Assembly: GCA_025201765.1 (NCBI GenBank)
Contig: MU623341.1
Location: forward strand, 574,912-638,911
DNA from: Daldinia sp. FL1419
Lineage: Eukaryota > Ascomycota > Sordariomycetes > Xylariales > Hypoxylaceae
Reading direction: 5' to 3'
DNA: 64,000 nt
Shown here: piece by piece, positions 34,483-47,100 of the stretch
Position numbering within the stretch: position 1 is the stretch's first letter
How the letters are laid out: every line of letters starts with the position of its first letter
Made by a program: the position numbers and the translations under genes
Notes under the pieces: model-generated
Database searches by the model: none
What the model saw: only the letters and a program-made list of their open reading frames with translations
What the model was told of the DNA's origin: nothing

Positions 34483-36318
34483 AGCTCAGCAGACTCCACG
34501 GCCGAACCATCTTGCCATTCCGTAATGTATTATTATATGTATACCTAGGTATAGGTAGATACCTAGCCAACTCGGTGTCACGTAATGTGTGTAGATGCAA
34601 GTGGCATATGCGCATGAGCATCTGCAGTGCAATGACTCAGTCGTGAACATTCTCGGCCAACCTCGGTCCTTTCGTCTTTCTATATTGTTTTTTTTTTTTT
34701 TTTTAGCTTACCAGGGACTCGGTATCGCGAGCGGCCTCCTTTTGGGTAGCTCCAGTCTCAAACTTGATCTACCGCCTGCATAATCTCAGCTGTTGCCTTA
34801 GGTACGTACGTTCCCGTATCTGATTAGTGACAGACCTGTCGAATCCCGAAAATACAAATTAACGGCCCGGATGGCGTCGTCGGACTCGGAATTTCCGTAC
34901 TTACAAAGGTCCGAAGTAGCCTATTTACCCCCAGCCCTGTGGCCAATTCCATATCAAATCCGTCTGAGCCTCCCCCGTCTCCGTTGGCTTTCGCTTTCGC
35001 GTTTGCCGCTGCACCGGGTTTCGGCGTGCTTCGGGGATCTAGCCTAACCTAGTCGCTTTTGTTAATTGTATACCCTCCTCTTTTTTTTTTTCTTTTTTTT
35101 TTTAATTAATTAATTCTGAGGGTTTCAATTCTAATGGACTCTTTTATACCTAAATGAGTACGTATTCTGCCGTACGCTTGGGTGGCAACGATTACCGCTG
35201 AGGTTGAGAATCCATCTACCTAATGAATTGAGAGAGAAAGAGGTGATTTAGATATACTATTTCCTGATTTGGAATATAGAAATGCGAACCCAAGAACCAT
35301 ACCGAGTGCATGCTCGTTATAACCTTAGTCATACTCGATGCGCAATGAGTAGTGGTGCACAAAAATGACGCCGTTCTTCTTGTTACTCTCCTCTCCCCTT
35401 GGACGCTTATCATCTGCGTTACGCCAAAGAGGCACGGTGGGCCTCAAAAACACCTTCAAATGGTTCCTTGTACGACCGGCACAAGCCCTGCCAGCTCCTA
35501 ACGTATGCATATTCAGCAACGGATTCTCGAGATGGCTTGCCATGAGGCAGTTTCGGGCAAGTCGCCATTGGCTGTGCTGAATTGTTGTAGCGACTTCAAA
35601 TAATACTGACCAAGTCGGTCTTGATCCTACCTCGGCAATTCGCATGTAACACTATCTGTGGTGGCATGTTCTTCATACTCCGCCGTAATTGGACATGAGG
35701 GGGGAATACTCTCTCGGTGTATTCCTTCGTCGATCCCACCAATGTTGTTCTTTTAGTGGACGCCCCGATCGCTCCGGTTGGATAGGCAGTTAGTTATAGC
35801 GTAGACCTCGGCACGGTATCTTTTGTCTTACGTGGTGCCGTAAACTGTGTTGTGTTCTCGTGACTACTGTACATCAACGCTGCATGCGCAAGAATGTGGG
35901 ATGCATAGGGCTGCGTTGGGTATACTGCAGTGCCTACATCTGCGCCGATTCTGCGGGATGGTGGCGTACGAGAGTTGTATGTGCGTCAATACCGAGAGGC
36001 TCAGATCCGCTGTGCGTCGCCCGAGATGCCCACTTTGCCGTTCGGCTCCGCGTTCTTTCGGGTTACGGCCGAATTAAGAGACCCCCTTCTGATCGGCATT
36101 GGGGCTCGGAAGGGGCTGCTTCTAGCAAGGCTGACTTTGTCTGTCAGGTTATCGCCGACAATAGAGCACCGTTATACGAGGCTACTTGACCCCGTTTTAC
36201 ATCGTATAAGAGACGACACGCCCGTGTTAATAATACTACGCTATCGTATACTCGAAACCTGCTATTTATTACTGGCTGCATACTTTCAAGGAGGATTCAA
36301 TCCTCTCCCCCGCCCTGC

Positions 36319-36341
36319 TTTTTTTTTTTTTTTTTTTTTTT
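36319..36341. repeat. poly-T tract, 23 nt
   Basis: The longest homopolymer in the window apart from the G/C runs beside the gap. Confidence 0.85.
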
Positions 36342-39300
36342 CGTGGAGGAGGCTTAGTAAAAGAGATCAACGTTTTTAAGATAAAGAATGGATGCCCAGC
36401 TATGACTAAAATCACCCCAAGTATACTGTAGATTGCGATGGGGTAATCCCTGTTATGTTCTTCTCGAGTCTTCCACTTAAGACCAGCACCTTCGGTGATG
36501 CATGTAATATATGTTAGCATAAGGTTCATAAGTTGGCCTTGGTAATGCCTATAATTAAGCTCGTGAGGCCACCAATATCAAGGTTGTTTCCTTTTTTAGT
36601 ATTTTTGTAAGAGAGCGCTCTAGAATAGGTCGAAGCTTAGAAATGTTAATTTAGTCAACAATTGGTAATATGTCATTGTAAGATGCAATGCTTGCTGATA
36701 CGTCCTACCAATTAGTACGTCAAGAGACCCACTGATCGTTCGGATCGGGTGTGACTGCTCTGATACACTAGAAACAGACTTTTATACTAGGTTAGTCTTT
36801 GAAGTAAAATTAAAGCGTGAAGTTCTACTCGTTTATCTGCAATTGTGGCGAATAGCCACGGGACTACCCGTTAAAGGATGGGGCTATAGAGAAGTATATG
36901 GATTAGAGTAATCTTTGCTGAATCTTAGCTAGTCGAACCACTAAGTACTAGTCTTGAGGGTAAGAGTCGAGTTTGGATTATTGTAGATGCGGTGGAGTCA
37001 TAAATCGCCATACCCTAGCTCAGCTGATGAATCCCGGGAAGGACGGTAAGCTTCGTTGAACTTTCACATATCAGCGCGGCCGACTGATTAGGGCAACGGT
37101 GAGACGACTAGGTGAACGATGCTAGGGCGCTTACCCGGGCGTTATTATCGCTAGCTTCTAGACTCTCGCGCATCGGTAGAACTCTGGGATATCTGACGCG
37201 ATGATAACCGCTTTGGATATTGACCGATATACTGTATAGTTCTAGATGAAGCTGTTGAGGCTGACACCTCGCAGCAATTAGGCAGAGCCCCACGATGGAG
37301 CATTTAGGAATCCGTCCTAACCGAATACAGGTATATCCCTCAATAATACGGTTTAAATGCTGTCATGATGTTGATCGTCTCGCAGAGAGTCGAACTAAAT
37401 AATAGTCCATAATAATAATACTCATAGGCGGGCTCTTCCGTCAATCTCCTTGCATTCGGAGACGGGATACGGCGTTGGCACGCTACGTGTACCGTCGGAG
37501 AAGTGTACGTAATTTGACTCGGGACAGGTAAGCGATGATGTAGACAATAGCCGACTCCATGATTCCACGAGTTTAAGTGAGACCGATATGCATATTGCTG
37601 CCTGACCTTGAGAGAGGGTATCTAACTTGTTCCGAAGCATTTTGGGAGAAGCTCCCGAGGCTGCCGTCAGTAATCTGATATTTGTTAATGACTCCGCCGG
37701 CGATGCCGTTGAACTTGTGGAGCACTGGTGGAGGATTTGCCGGGTTTATCTTGGTGCAGAGCAATATGTAGGTAGTTGGTAAAAGGGAAAGCTTTTCACA
37801 AGGGCATCCGCTCTATCCCAGTCGAGAACATATCACTTGATTCCTCAGGCCCTTGCGAAGAGATCCGCCGTGAAAAGTCGGGGGCCGTTCTTGGCCTATC
37901 AGACAGCCACCTTTGAGGCGCAGTCGTTGAGGTTCGAGTCAGGCGATGCCACAGTTGCAGAAAGACGAGTAGACTTACCACGATGCTAAATAAGCCACCT
38001 AGGCATAGAAGACAAGTACATGATATAGTACGCACCTATATGCATCTATATGGGGTACGGGTAATAAAGCCGGGAGAAAAAAAAAGAACCTAAGAAACCC
38101 TAGCTACACAGGGACCCTACATAACAAGGCAGGGGAAGGGAAACAATGGGGACACGGAGAGATGGCGATTGGGTGGGTTGCGAAATAATTAGTGAGAATC
38201 CCCCACAGTCGTCATAATCATCATAAATCGTGGTAGCAATACCAATCGTCGTTCACATATGGCAATTGATGACTCCTATGACTGTGGACTCGCGCTATTG
38301 CTGCAGACCTGGGGCAAGAGCCATTAACCGCAAGGCTGACTCGGAGCAGTTAGATGCCTAACTAAGTAGTTGATGTTCGGGGATCCAGGAACAGGGCTGA
38401 CAAGCCACAGTAGTCGTCAAATTTAGAATGGCCCAAAGGAAGATAAGCGACTGGCAGTTCAACGGTTAACAGAATAATCGATGATGATCTGAGACAGATC
38501 GGTCGAATAATACCCATTAAGATCTCGCGAGGTTGCACATAGGGCGGAGATGCTGTGCGTCGGTACCTACCTAGGTAGGCAGTGATCATTTTCCATTGAT
38601 TAGGACATCAATCATGATGGGTCATATTAAGAATGGCGCTTTTCGTTTTCTTCATGTTTTCACGCCGGTATCCCGTAGCGCTCACCTTGTGAACTGCCTG
38701 CGCCACTTGGGAATTGCTTCATCTAGGCACTTGCGCCAAGCTCGACTTGGATGCCTGCCTGGTCTAGGCCATTTCGGTGAGCAGTATATAAAACGACAGG
38801 AACGATTAGACCAAATTGGATTATATCAACCGGTTGGGCCTAGTGTTCATATCGTGTTAGCGCCCTAGGTCTATTAGCTATCTATTATGTATCCAGCCAT
38901 TGGTTTATTAGTGTCCTAATGTTTGAACATGCAGGCAGGCATTATATGTCCGGGTAGGGCAGGTTTCACGGCTGGAGAGTCCTGAGGTGGTCCGCCCTCT
39001 TCCCCCCGGCGACCCAAGAGAGTGGAATGGGTTGCAGCCACGTCGATCAAAGCGTCGGGAGGTATCGAGATTCAACGTCGGATAGGTTTCAGGGGAAGCC
39101 AATGTACATACATTAGTATGTTTCCATTCGGCTGTATCCATTGGTGTATGAGGATTGGTAGGGTAAGGTAGGAATATAAGTAGGTTACCCGTCCGAATAG
39201 ATCTACGACTTGCATGGAAAGATGCAGACATTTTTTGAGGGGTTGCAGGAAGGAGATTAGAAAGGCAGAGAATGATTAGTTGATTAATTAATTAGTCTCC

Positions 39301-39350
39301 GAATTTTTAGTTGATTTTAGTTTGTTAAGTCCTATTGGGCGTTATTACGA
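36342..39350. other. gene desert, middle part
   Basis: No gene can be supported. Minus-strand ORFs at 37573-37764 and 37796-38035 look faintly protein-like; the latter begins with a hydrophobic stretch and contains a GTAAGT, but it has no ATG and no continuing frame. An exact TACCTAGGTA is at 38568-38577. Confidence 0.45.
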
Positions 39351-39359
39351 ATTTTAACG

Positions 39360-40160
39360 CGGAAAGAAACATGTCACATGTAGCTAGGTAGGTATGCAGT
39401 ATGAGAAACCGCATTGGGCTGCACTTGACCTACAGGAAGGTCCCTCCCCTTAGAACCCGGTCTAAGCTATACGTAGGTACCTACTTATTAAACTTAGGTG
39501 GGTTAGTATGTAAAGCAGTCTACCTGCTCCGCCTCATCAATAGCGACCAACATGTATAGGTGGACTTATTATCATGTAACTTAGATGGTGCAACAAGAGT
39601 TCGCGAACTTCAATAACAACCTTGTATCTTTGATAGTTATGTCTACTAAGACTCGTAAATGCGGATGCTATTTTCTGGTTATTTACGTTCCCTACCTATT
39701 TAACATGCCTACCGAGATATCTGTACCTATATACCTAGGTAGGCCTAAATGGGGTTAGATACTTACCTATCTAAATATATCGGGTCTACATAGGTACTTG
39801 CCTAGGAAGTACATACATCTTAGGCAATGGCCGTATCTATGAATTTAAGACCCTCTGCCTATATTTCTCGTTCTACCTAGGCACATACCTAGTTAGGTAT
39901 ATACCTAAGTGCTTGTGTTGCAATTGTGCAAGTACTGCGTCGCATACCTCAAGTACCTAGGTATCTTGTTCTCTCTCAAGTATACAGAAGACGGGATCAC
40001 TTAGACTGCCAACCTAGTTATACTAACTTTGATATTACATAAGTAGGTACTCAAGTCAACGTACGGGATGACGTCGTATGCTTCGTTTGATTATAGGTAT
40101 ACCTATATACCTAAGTATGCCTGTGCGTATAAACTCAACCACCTAAGTAACCTTAGGTAT
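39360..40160. repeat. dense cluster of TACCTA/TAGGTA motifs
   Basis: Over 800 bp the sequence is packed with ACCTA and TAGGT half sites, singly or as inverted pairs. Exact palindromes lie at 39732-39741 and 39954-39963, with near copies such as TATACCTAAGT and TATACCTATATACC. The DNA is A/T-rich and has no coding potential. It is the strongest concentration of this motif in the window. Confidence 0.7.
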
Positions 40161-40390
40161 TGTACTTAAAATACGTAACTAGTTCCAATGGGTGGTTTTG
40201 CATGGGTTTTCTAAATGCCTGGTAGTAGTTGTCGGTGTTAGTGTGCCGTCTCCAGGGTCCTGGGTAGGGGAATTCCGTCATCATCCTAGCGACCTCATCC
40301 ACCGTGGATGTGGTATTACTGATCAAGATTCGTCTGCGATAAGAATTGAAGGGAGACTCACGATTCCGCATTTGGGTCTGGTGCCACGGG

Positions 40391-40460
40391 TAGGTATACA
40401 AGTATACAGGTACACAGATGTACGGGTGTGCAGGTGTACATGGAGGTGTACAGCTGTACA
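40391..40460. repeat. degenerate GGTGTACA minisatellite
   Basis: Roughly eight diverged units of 7-10 bases built on (A/G)G(T/G)GTACA, several with palindromic GTAC centres. It explains the repetitive Cys/Tyr/Val/Thr-rich ORFs on both strands at about 40.2-40.6 kb, which should not be taken for proteins. Confidence 0.7.
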
Positions 40461-40914
40461 TACGAGTTTGTACTTCACCCGCCACAATTCGGGCATCTCT
40501 ATCATGGATTGCTATGTAGAAGACCTAGAACCACGAACCCGTACCATAACCAATCGTCACACATGCATACCTGTGTATGGGTAGGCTGTCGCGTGCATCC
40601 TCAAACTATCCAATAGATACCTTAGTTCGGTGGGCTCTTGCAGCAAAGAATAAAATAGGAAGAATTGCAAGTTTGTCTACTCGAACCTGAAACACATGCG
40701 CCCATATGCGTCCTTATTGTCTATACGATGGGTGCCCTACGCAAACCATCATTTATCAATCCGTTTACCTATTTCCCCCTACTTAATAGGTCGAAACTCA
40801 ATGGGTCAAAGCGTCTGGCTCTTGACCAAACTAACGAACTCCTTCTCAGCACTCTACTTTACGCACTACTGCCCTGCAGAGTACTACATAGCACGCCGCT
40901 ATGCTGTTGCTGAC

Positions 40915-40950
40915 CATCTGCACCTGCACCTGCACATGCACATGCACATG
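40915..40950. repeat. six tandem CANNTG hexamers
   Basis: Six hexamers without spacing: CATCTG, CACCTG twice, CACATG three times. Each fits the E-box pattern CANNTG recognised by bHLH factors. It may simply be a hexanucleotide microsatellite. Confidence 0.8.
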
Positions 40951-43940
40951 TACCTACACTAACGGCGGGAGGTAAATCGGCAATAGGCACTTGCTATGAC
41001 TAGTTAACTCGGCGATGATTAAATCCGTTTAAACGACCCCTAGATATGCATGGGTCTCCCTAAAGCCGATTCCAAACCATCCGACGGTCTAATATCGTTA
41101 TTAAAAATGCTACGATACTTCTTAAACATTGACTATACTATATCTTATAGGATCCAAGAGCCGGGCTATCCAGCATCATAGTGCGCCGATGCTCCCGGTG
41201 AGGGGAGGCGATTACGCGACTTCGCGGTTCTACGCCGCCAGGCGGATTGTTAATGTCGCTCTTAGGTTAATTGTTAGACCGAGACCCTCTTGCTACCTAT
41301 TTGACATCAGGATTTTTGTTTTTTCTGGTCCTTTTTTCCGAGGTGCATACGATAACGCAAGGTACGAATGTTAGGCTATCCAGATTGATAGGAGAGACTT
41401 TAGGCTCGGACCGCCGAAGTTTGGGATCGGTGGGCACTAAAATAGAAGCTTAACTCAAATCTTAAACCTTTTTAATGTTAAAGTTAAAGGGCCCTGATAC
41501 TACGTACGTACCAAGTAGATTGGTTACCTTAGGTAGGTAACTGTGTTACAAGTTGATAATACTAATAGGCATGGGCATATTGGCAATAGAGAATCTAGGT
41601 AGATATCTTAGACTATTAGAAACGGGCCGGATGCTGGATAGCCGTAAGCATAAAAAAGTTATTATTATAATTGCTATCGTTAGCTACAATTATTAATTAG
41701 GTCTCCTTTCCCGTCATAGCCATACCCGTCCCCAGTATCCACCTGAACGTGTAAGCACGCTTAAGTCATTCATTATCAGCGACGCAATCAGGATGCCTCG
41801 GAATCGACCCCAAATCGTTTGAAACACGTCGAGAACGTGCCCTCGTTGGTATGAGCAATTCAAACCCATCTTTAAATCCGTCGATGCCGGCTGTTGCCAA
41901 AAGGCGCAGTGATATGAATGCCAGGTTTGTCAGATATGGTAGGTATAGTTATTACAAGTTGCTACTTGCTACGCCAAGCACCTACATATATAACATTAGA
42001 AGTAACAGTATTATTAACTGGTCTTATTTAATATAACAGCAAAATCTAATTCCGTATGTGAAGAGATTTTCTACTAAGCAAGATATTTCTTCTTTGCTAT
42101 GATTAGTATTATTGTCTGGTTTAAGAGAAGTATGTATAGTAGGTACTTTTTGTCAGGTACCCTGCAATACGGGCATGTCAGCCATGCATGTACGCTGCCA
42201 CACTTGCCCATGCATCAATCCCTGCCCTGGCAATCTGCAGCTACGCAGTACCCTGGGTTGGTACCTACGCCGGGTACTATGGGTGGGTACATTACACAAA
42301 TATACATAAGTCCTTAAGTACTAGATCAGCCCTGCAGGGAGCAAGGAACCTATAAGGTCGATCCCCGAATTTCATTTTTTTTCTAGGTCATTGGTATGAC
42401 CTGAATCCGACTGGGTAAAAATGGTATTTTAATATGGTAAATCTTTTTTTCTTTTCCCGGACTCAGGACTCAGCTTCTACGTAGAGTTACTGTTGCACAA
42501 AAACGAACGTGACAACCACTACCATAACAATTCCGACTACATGTGTTATATTAGTTACCTATACCTAATCGTAGGGAAAATAGAGGTACTTTCGCTACTT
42601 ACCAAGGCGATACCCTGGTTTCCAGCTTAGACATCAGCAAATACAGCTAAACTAACTCCACTCTCTACCGCTTTCACCTGACTGCCCGAAGAACGAGAGC
42701 GCATTAGGTAGAGGATGCAAGCTACGTACTATGTTGTACTAATGTTTCTTTCGTTGCCCACTCGCAATTTTCATAGTCCTCGCACTAGTGTGCCCGGCAG
42801 GTCGTTTCCGGCATGTTTACCTATACGTATTTACATGTTTACTTCGTACATTACATACCTACTTTGTGTATTGGGTAGTGTAGTGTGGGTATGAGGTAGC
42901 TATTAGGTGTATTTTATTGTATTGTATGTATTGTGAGAGGTAGGTACTACACTATGTATGGTTTATACCCACATACGTTTGTTCCTATTCTTATTCCTTT
43001 TTCTCCGATACGGAATACATATCTTCTTCATCTTTTTTTTTTCTTTTTTGCCTTGCAACTCACTCGCTCACTTACTATCTTACCCTCGCCCTCTTCGCCC
43101 TTCGCCCTCTCACAATCACAAAACAACTTACCACTTACCACATCCAGCATATACCATATTACATACTACATACCACAAACCCAAAACTCGACCCGAAATA
43201 CCCATTGCTGCGCATTTTACTCATACTCATCATGGCAAGGCACCTACCGCCCCTCCCTTCTACGATCACACACCCCTGCGCCGCCTTTTCCTTATGTACC
43301 TACGATGGATCTATCTAGTCAGTCCACGTTCCGCTGGACCTGCAGGTCAAGTTGCATGCAGTTAAGAATACCTAGTTACCGACTACGTTAGTACGTAGTG
43401 CGATGTATGTAGTTGAGACGGGTACTCTCGAGTAAGCTTTCGTCACTGCTGCCTCTTCTCGTCCGCTTCCCTGTCCCCCTTCATGGTCCCTCCCTGGTCC
43501 CCCCATTGAGGCACGCGCAACGCAACCTGGCCAGGCTGCAAGCCCTATAAGGCTACGATGCCTCTTCTCGCCCTGATGCCGCAGCAATAGGTCCTGTCGA
43601 CTCATCATAGTCACCTGGACTTCACATTCACTTTCCGGTTCTTTCCTTTCCTATCCTCTTAAGGTCGGCTTCTTATTAAATTTGTCTCTATTTCCTTCAC
43701 CACCGTTATTCAACTTATACTCACAGCTTTATCTTCCCTTACTTAAGTTCGTAACGAGCACTTATAACAACGACCTCAATATTCCGTTACCGTATCAGAG
43801 CCAACACACAAGAAGCACCTACACTTACACAGCCCACGGGTACCTTGCCAACTCAAGATATATATAATTGCTTCCCCTGCCCTCGCTTTACAGAGTCATT
43901 GATCAACCACGATCTCATCCCAAGTCACCAATCCATCAGA
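40951..43940. other. gene desert and pyrimidine-rich leader
   Basis: No gene is seen from 40951 to about 42900. From about 42960 to 43940 the plus strand becomes strongly pyrimidine-rich (T-run at 43034-43043, then long C/T and CA tracts), typical of a fungal core promoter and long 5' leader. ORFs in this part are composition artefacts. I read it as the upstream region of the small gene at 43941, possibly with a leader intron whose ends I could not define. Confidence 0.5.
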
Positions 43941-44186
43941 ATGTGTTACCAATTAGTTGAGAGGTACTCCGCGTGCCATTGCCTCTACTATCAACATGCT
44001 GTCGACCGATGCCCAGCATATGGCCAGTCGGGACATCATATCACAACTCGGACGATATTAGTGGGATATGCTTGCTCCAAGCACGCAACATCGAGTAGCC
44101 ATGGATACTCTGGAAACCAGACGTACTCTGACTCGGGATATTATAGCGGACAGTCTGGAAATAGCTCCTACCACCACCGACGGTGA
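43941..44186 (+). CDS. small Cys/His-rich conserved fungal protein
   Basis: An 81-residue protein with no named function. The first 48 residues hold C2, C12, C14, H19, C24, H32, H33, C45 and H48 around MCYQLVERYSACHCLYYQHA. This pattern suggests a compact metal-binding (zinc) fold. I recall very similar short unnamed proteins (MC-QLVE-YS-C-CLYY-H) in many filamentous ascomycetes, which is why I call it a gene despite its length. The tail (49-81) is low-complexity Ser/Gly/Tyr, ending HHRR. The ATG has an AGA-ATG context and follows a long C/T-rich leader. No neighbours lie within several kb on either side. Function unknown. Confidence 0.75.
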   Translation: MCYQLVERYSACHCLYYQHAVDRCPAYGQSGHHITTRTILVGYACSKHATSSSHGYSGNQTYSDSGYYSGQSGNSSYHHRR

Positions 44187-47100
44187 AGAGTCTTGTCTTC
44201 GGTAATGGGTTGCTGCGCGTGGCATTCTCCACCATTGTTGATGTTTGAATTTTGGGATTGGGTTGCGTACCTCTACTCCTTCAGACCCAGACCTAAAAAC
44301 CTATCACCCTCCCGTCAGCCCTCGCAGCTATCCATGCTGTTTGTAGGGCACGACCGTATTATGTCAACATCGGCTCCTCCCGCCCTCTAATGAAGCCATT
44401 CGGGTTCCTTTAGAACCCTGTCGTATGATCCGCCGCTAAATTAATGCTATGAATGCCATGATGCACAGATTTAGTTACCAAAGACTGAAGACACGGATAC
44501 GGAACGAGATATGATGTCACTTTCAACCTTCGACTATCAATCGATGGCATACCCTACTCCCCATTCGTCCCCATCCCCGGCAATTGCATTTTATAATGTC
44601 ACTTAGTACATCATCGACGGATACGGCTTTTATGGGTTACGCCCCCTAGCACCTTGGTTTTGCCCTCGACTTTCTACTTTTCCTATCTATTGGTTTAGCA
44701 TAGCGTTGGCGAGGGAATATTTTCTTGCATTGGGATCTTAAAGAGGGCACACAAAAGAGACGAGGTTAATGTGGTATCTGACGAGGACTGCTCACGTCAC
44801 AGCACAGCTCAAAAAGCAAACATGTTACGAGAAACGTTTAGTGGCGCGGTAGGAACCGGGTCGGTTACGTCTTTCATTCGAATGGTTTTTTCGCGGTTTT
44901 GGATTTACGTATGGAAGAAGGACCGGATATACCAGGCGTCATTTGGGATAAGATATTATGGTTTAAGGCCTGGCTGCGAATTTCCTTGGAAGGTATTTTG
45001 TGGTTTCTCATCGAAATTACGCATCTACTTTTGTTTTTGTTTTTTTTTTGTTTTTTTGGAGTTTCATCTTTCTTTGGATGGGGTTTCTCATGGTTTGTCT
45101 CTCTTCTCTTATCATTTCAACCACACGTTTCTGCAGGGCAGTTCACATCTGTAACACGAGCTTACAGCATAATTACGCGCGGGGAGCAGTCATCACGTAT
45201 TCCTAACCAATTTTTCCTTTCTTACGAGGCCGTAACTAGCTGAGCTAGGTTTTGGTATGCGGGGAGAGGAGGACGAACTGGTTTTGTTCTAGACGGCGGC
45301 GTTAATTGGTTTCTATGGTCTGCATGGAACAGCCAATAACCAATTTACATCCCCCGTCGTCCGCTCCCGCAAATCCGGCGGGCAACGGCACTCGGCGCTT
45401 CGTCCGGACATGAAGACGCATTTCTATACTATCTAGATTAGAACTCTCAGCGAGAATAGAGGGGGGATCAACGGGCAAGCCTGGGGATGATACACCGACT
45501 GGGCAGTGCGATTTCGGCAGGAAGCGGCTCAATAAAAACAGGTAGTTGAAGACTATCCTAGAACTATCCATGTCTGTGACTGGGGGATAAATCGTCTATG
45601 CGTGCATATGTCATCCTTAAGGCTGAATAATCTAGCCCAAGTCCTACCGATTTCTAAGCCATCAATCCGTCCGAATCACCGTGACTAATCTAAAAAGAGA
45701 GGTTTATGAACAAATCAGTAAGAGATTTAGAATGTAAGAATACTTGGTTATGAGTCGAATTGATCTGCGCCAAGTTTTAGCTACTAACCGGGAATACGAT
45801 GACGGGAATTATCGCAAGATCGGATAGTTGCAGATGGCGTTAAAATAAGCGCATATTTTTTTTTCTTAAGGGGGGAGGGGTTTAGGAGTATTGAATAATC
45901 ATGCATATCACACGGGCCTACTACGATTATTTTCGCTGCCTATAGATTTCTAATATTAAGAGGAAGGATAGAGAGTTAATTATAAATGGAGGGGGGGTTA
46001 GACACGTCTCGAGTTTCCTGGTCTGAAGTAAATTGAAAGAGGTTTATATTAAGGTCCCGTGATTTTAGTTGACGTGGTAGGAATAATAGATGAGACAAAA
46101 AGAATATGATTCCTTGCTATAATGTCTTTTCAATAATATCCTGATACGTAGTTGTTGAATCCCGCCCCCAACTTGGGCTGAGGACTGTAGCCTTGCCAGC
46201 CTCGCAGGTTGTGAGGCCACCAATTCAACCGCTTAAACATCTTAGATCGTGGGTACCTGCGCTCCATACGTAGGTACTTACCCATACATAGCAACGCTAC
46301 GGTGCTTAGGGGAACACAAGGTGCGTCGAACCGGATGCACGAAAAACTATTCCCTATATGTTGATAGGTTGTTGGCAAGTTGAGGAGTGTCACACTCTAC
46401 GCCATACGCTAGCTTCTATGTAGGTAAATGATTAAAAAAAAAAAAAAAGAAGGTGCCTGCGTGAGCATCTCCATCATTACCGGACCAGTCATATTCTCGT
46501 ATCTCTGAACGATATGTACAAGTTAGACCCGGGAAACGGGAACTACGACGCGCTTACAACCCAACCCACCCGGCTGGCTGGTTGGAGAAATACTAGTGGT
46601 CACCCTTTTAATAAATAAATTCAAGTGGAGATATGGTATGTAGACTACCTATATTTTACGATACAACGTGCTGAGTGACATCACATGCTAAGTACTTAGG
46701 TATATAGGTACATATACATAAGGAAGTATTTGAATTGGACGTAATTAATAGTTGTACAACAGCCTCTAATACAACAGAAAAAAAAAAAAAGAACCAGGAA
46801 ATGGAAAAAAAACCACAACACATCACCATGTTATGTCGTAAACGTCCCAGCCTCTTTTACAGAAACCCCTGGATAATAATAAGCTCCCTCTTATAGCTTA
46901 CCTCTAATATTCTACTTTGTAGCCCCGCTACTCATCAGCTTTGGTGGGGCAAGCGGACCGATAGAATTGTGGTACAGGAGGCTAGAAAAAGAAACTTGAA
47001 CTTTGTTACTAGTGAGGTACCTAATTGGCTAAAAATAAGTCAAATCTACAAGTTACCTCCGGGTACGTGCCAAGTCTTGTACTCGACTCGGGCAACCGAC

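Larger units (their letters stand above)
32545..36300. other. gene desert, left part, rich in simple repeats
   Basis: Apart from the 3' end of the kinase gene, nothing coding is supported. It holds a CA repeat (33419-33437), TAGG repeats (33673-33691), a GTAA/GTAG repeat (34136-34162), a TCAC repeat (about 34460-34482), GGC-rich DNA at 34011-34040, and several T tracts. An exact TACCTAGGTA lies at 34542-34551. A higher-GC patch at about 35850-36150 is open in more than one frame but gives no recognisable protein. Confidence 0.5.

Noticed and set aside
35860..36189. Overlapping ORFs in a GC-richer patch
   Set aside because: Open in more than one frame at once with no family resemblance, as expected for GC-rich non-coding DNA.
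37573..37764. Minus-strand ORF with some protein-like character
   Set aside because: Short, no initiating context and no recognisable family; cannot be joined to neighbours.
37931..37950. GGTTCGAGTC resembling a tRNA B box
   Set aside because: No A box at proper spacing and no pairing arms around it.
37796..38035. Minus-strand ORF with a signal-peptide-like start and an internal GTAAGT
   Set aside because: The first codon is GTG with no ATG available, and no downstream exon keeps frame.
40153..40584. Cys/Tyr/Thr/Val repeat proteins on both strands
   Set aside because: Explained by the minisatellite at 40391-40460.
42933..43391. Two overlapping ORFs rich in Thr/Pro/Ser/Leu
   Set aside because: Produced by the C/T-rich leader upstream of the small gene; no conserved features.
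44771..45243. Phe/Leu/Ser-rich ORFs in several frames
   Set aside because: T-rich DNA gives Phe-rich frames; none has a recognisable membrane-protein pattern or good start.
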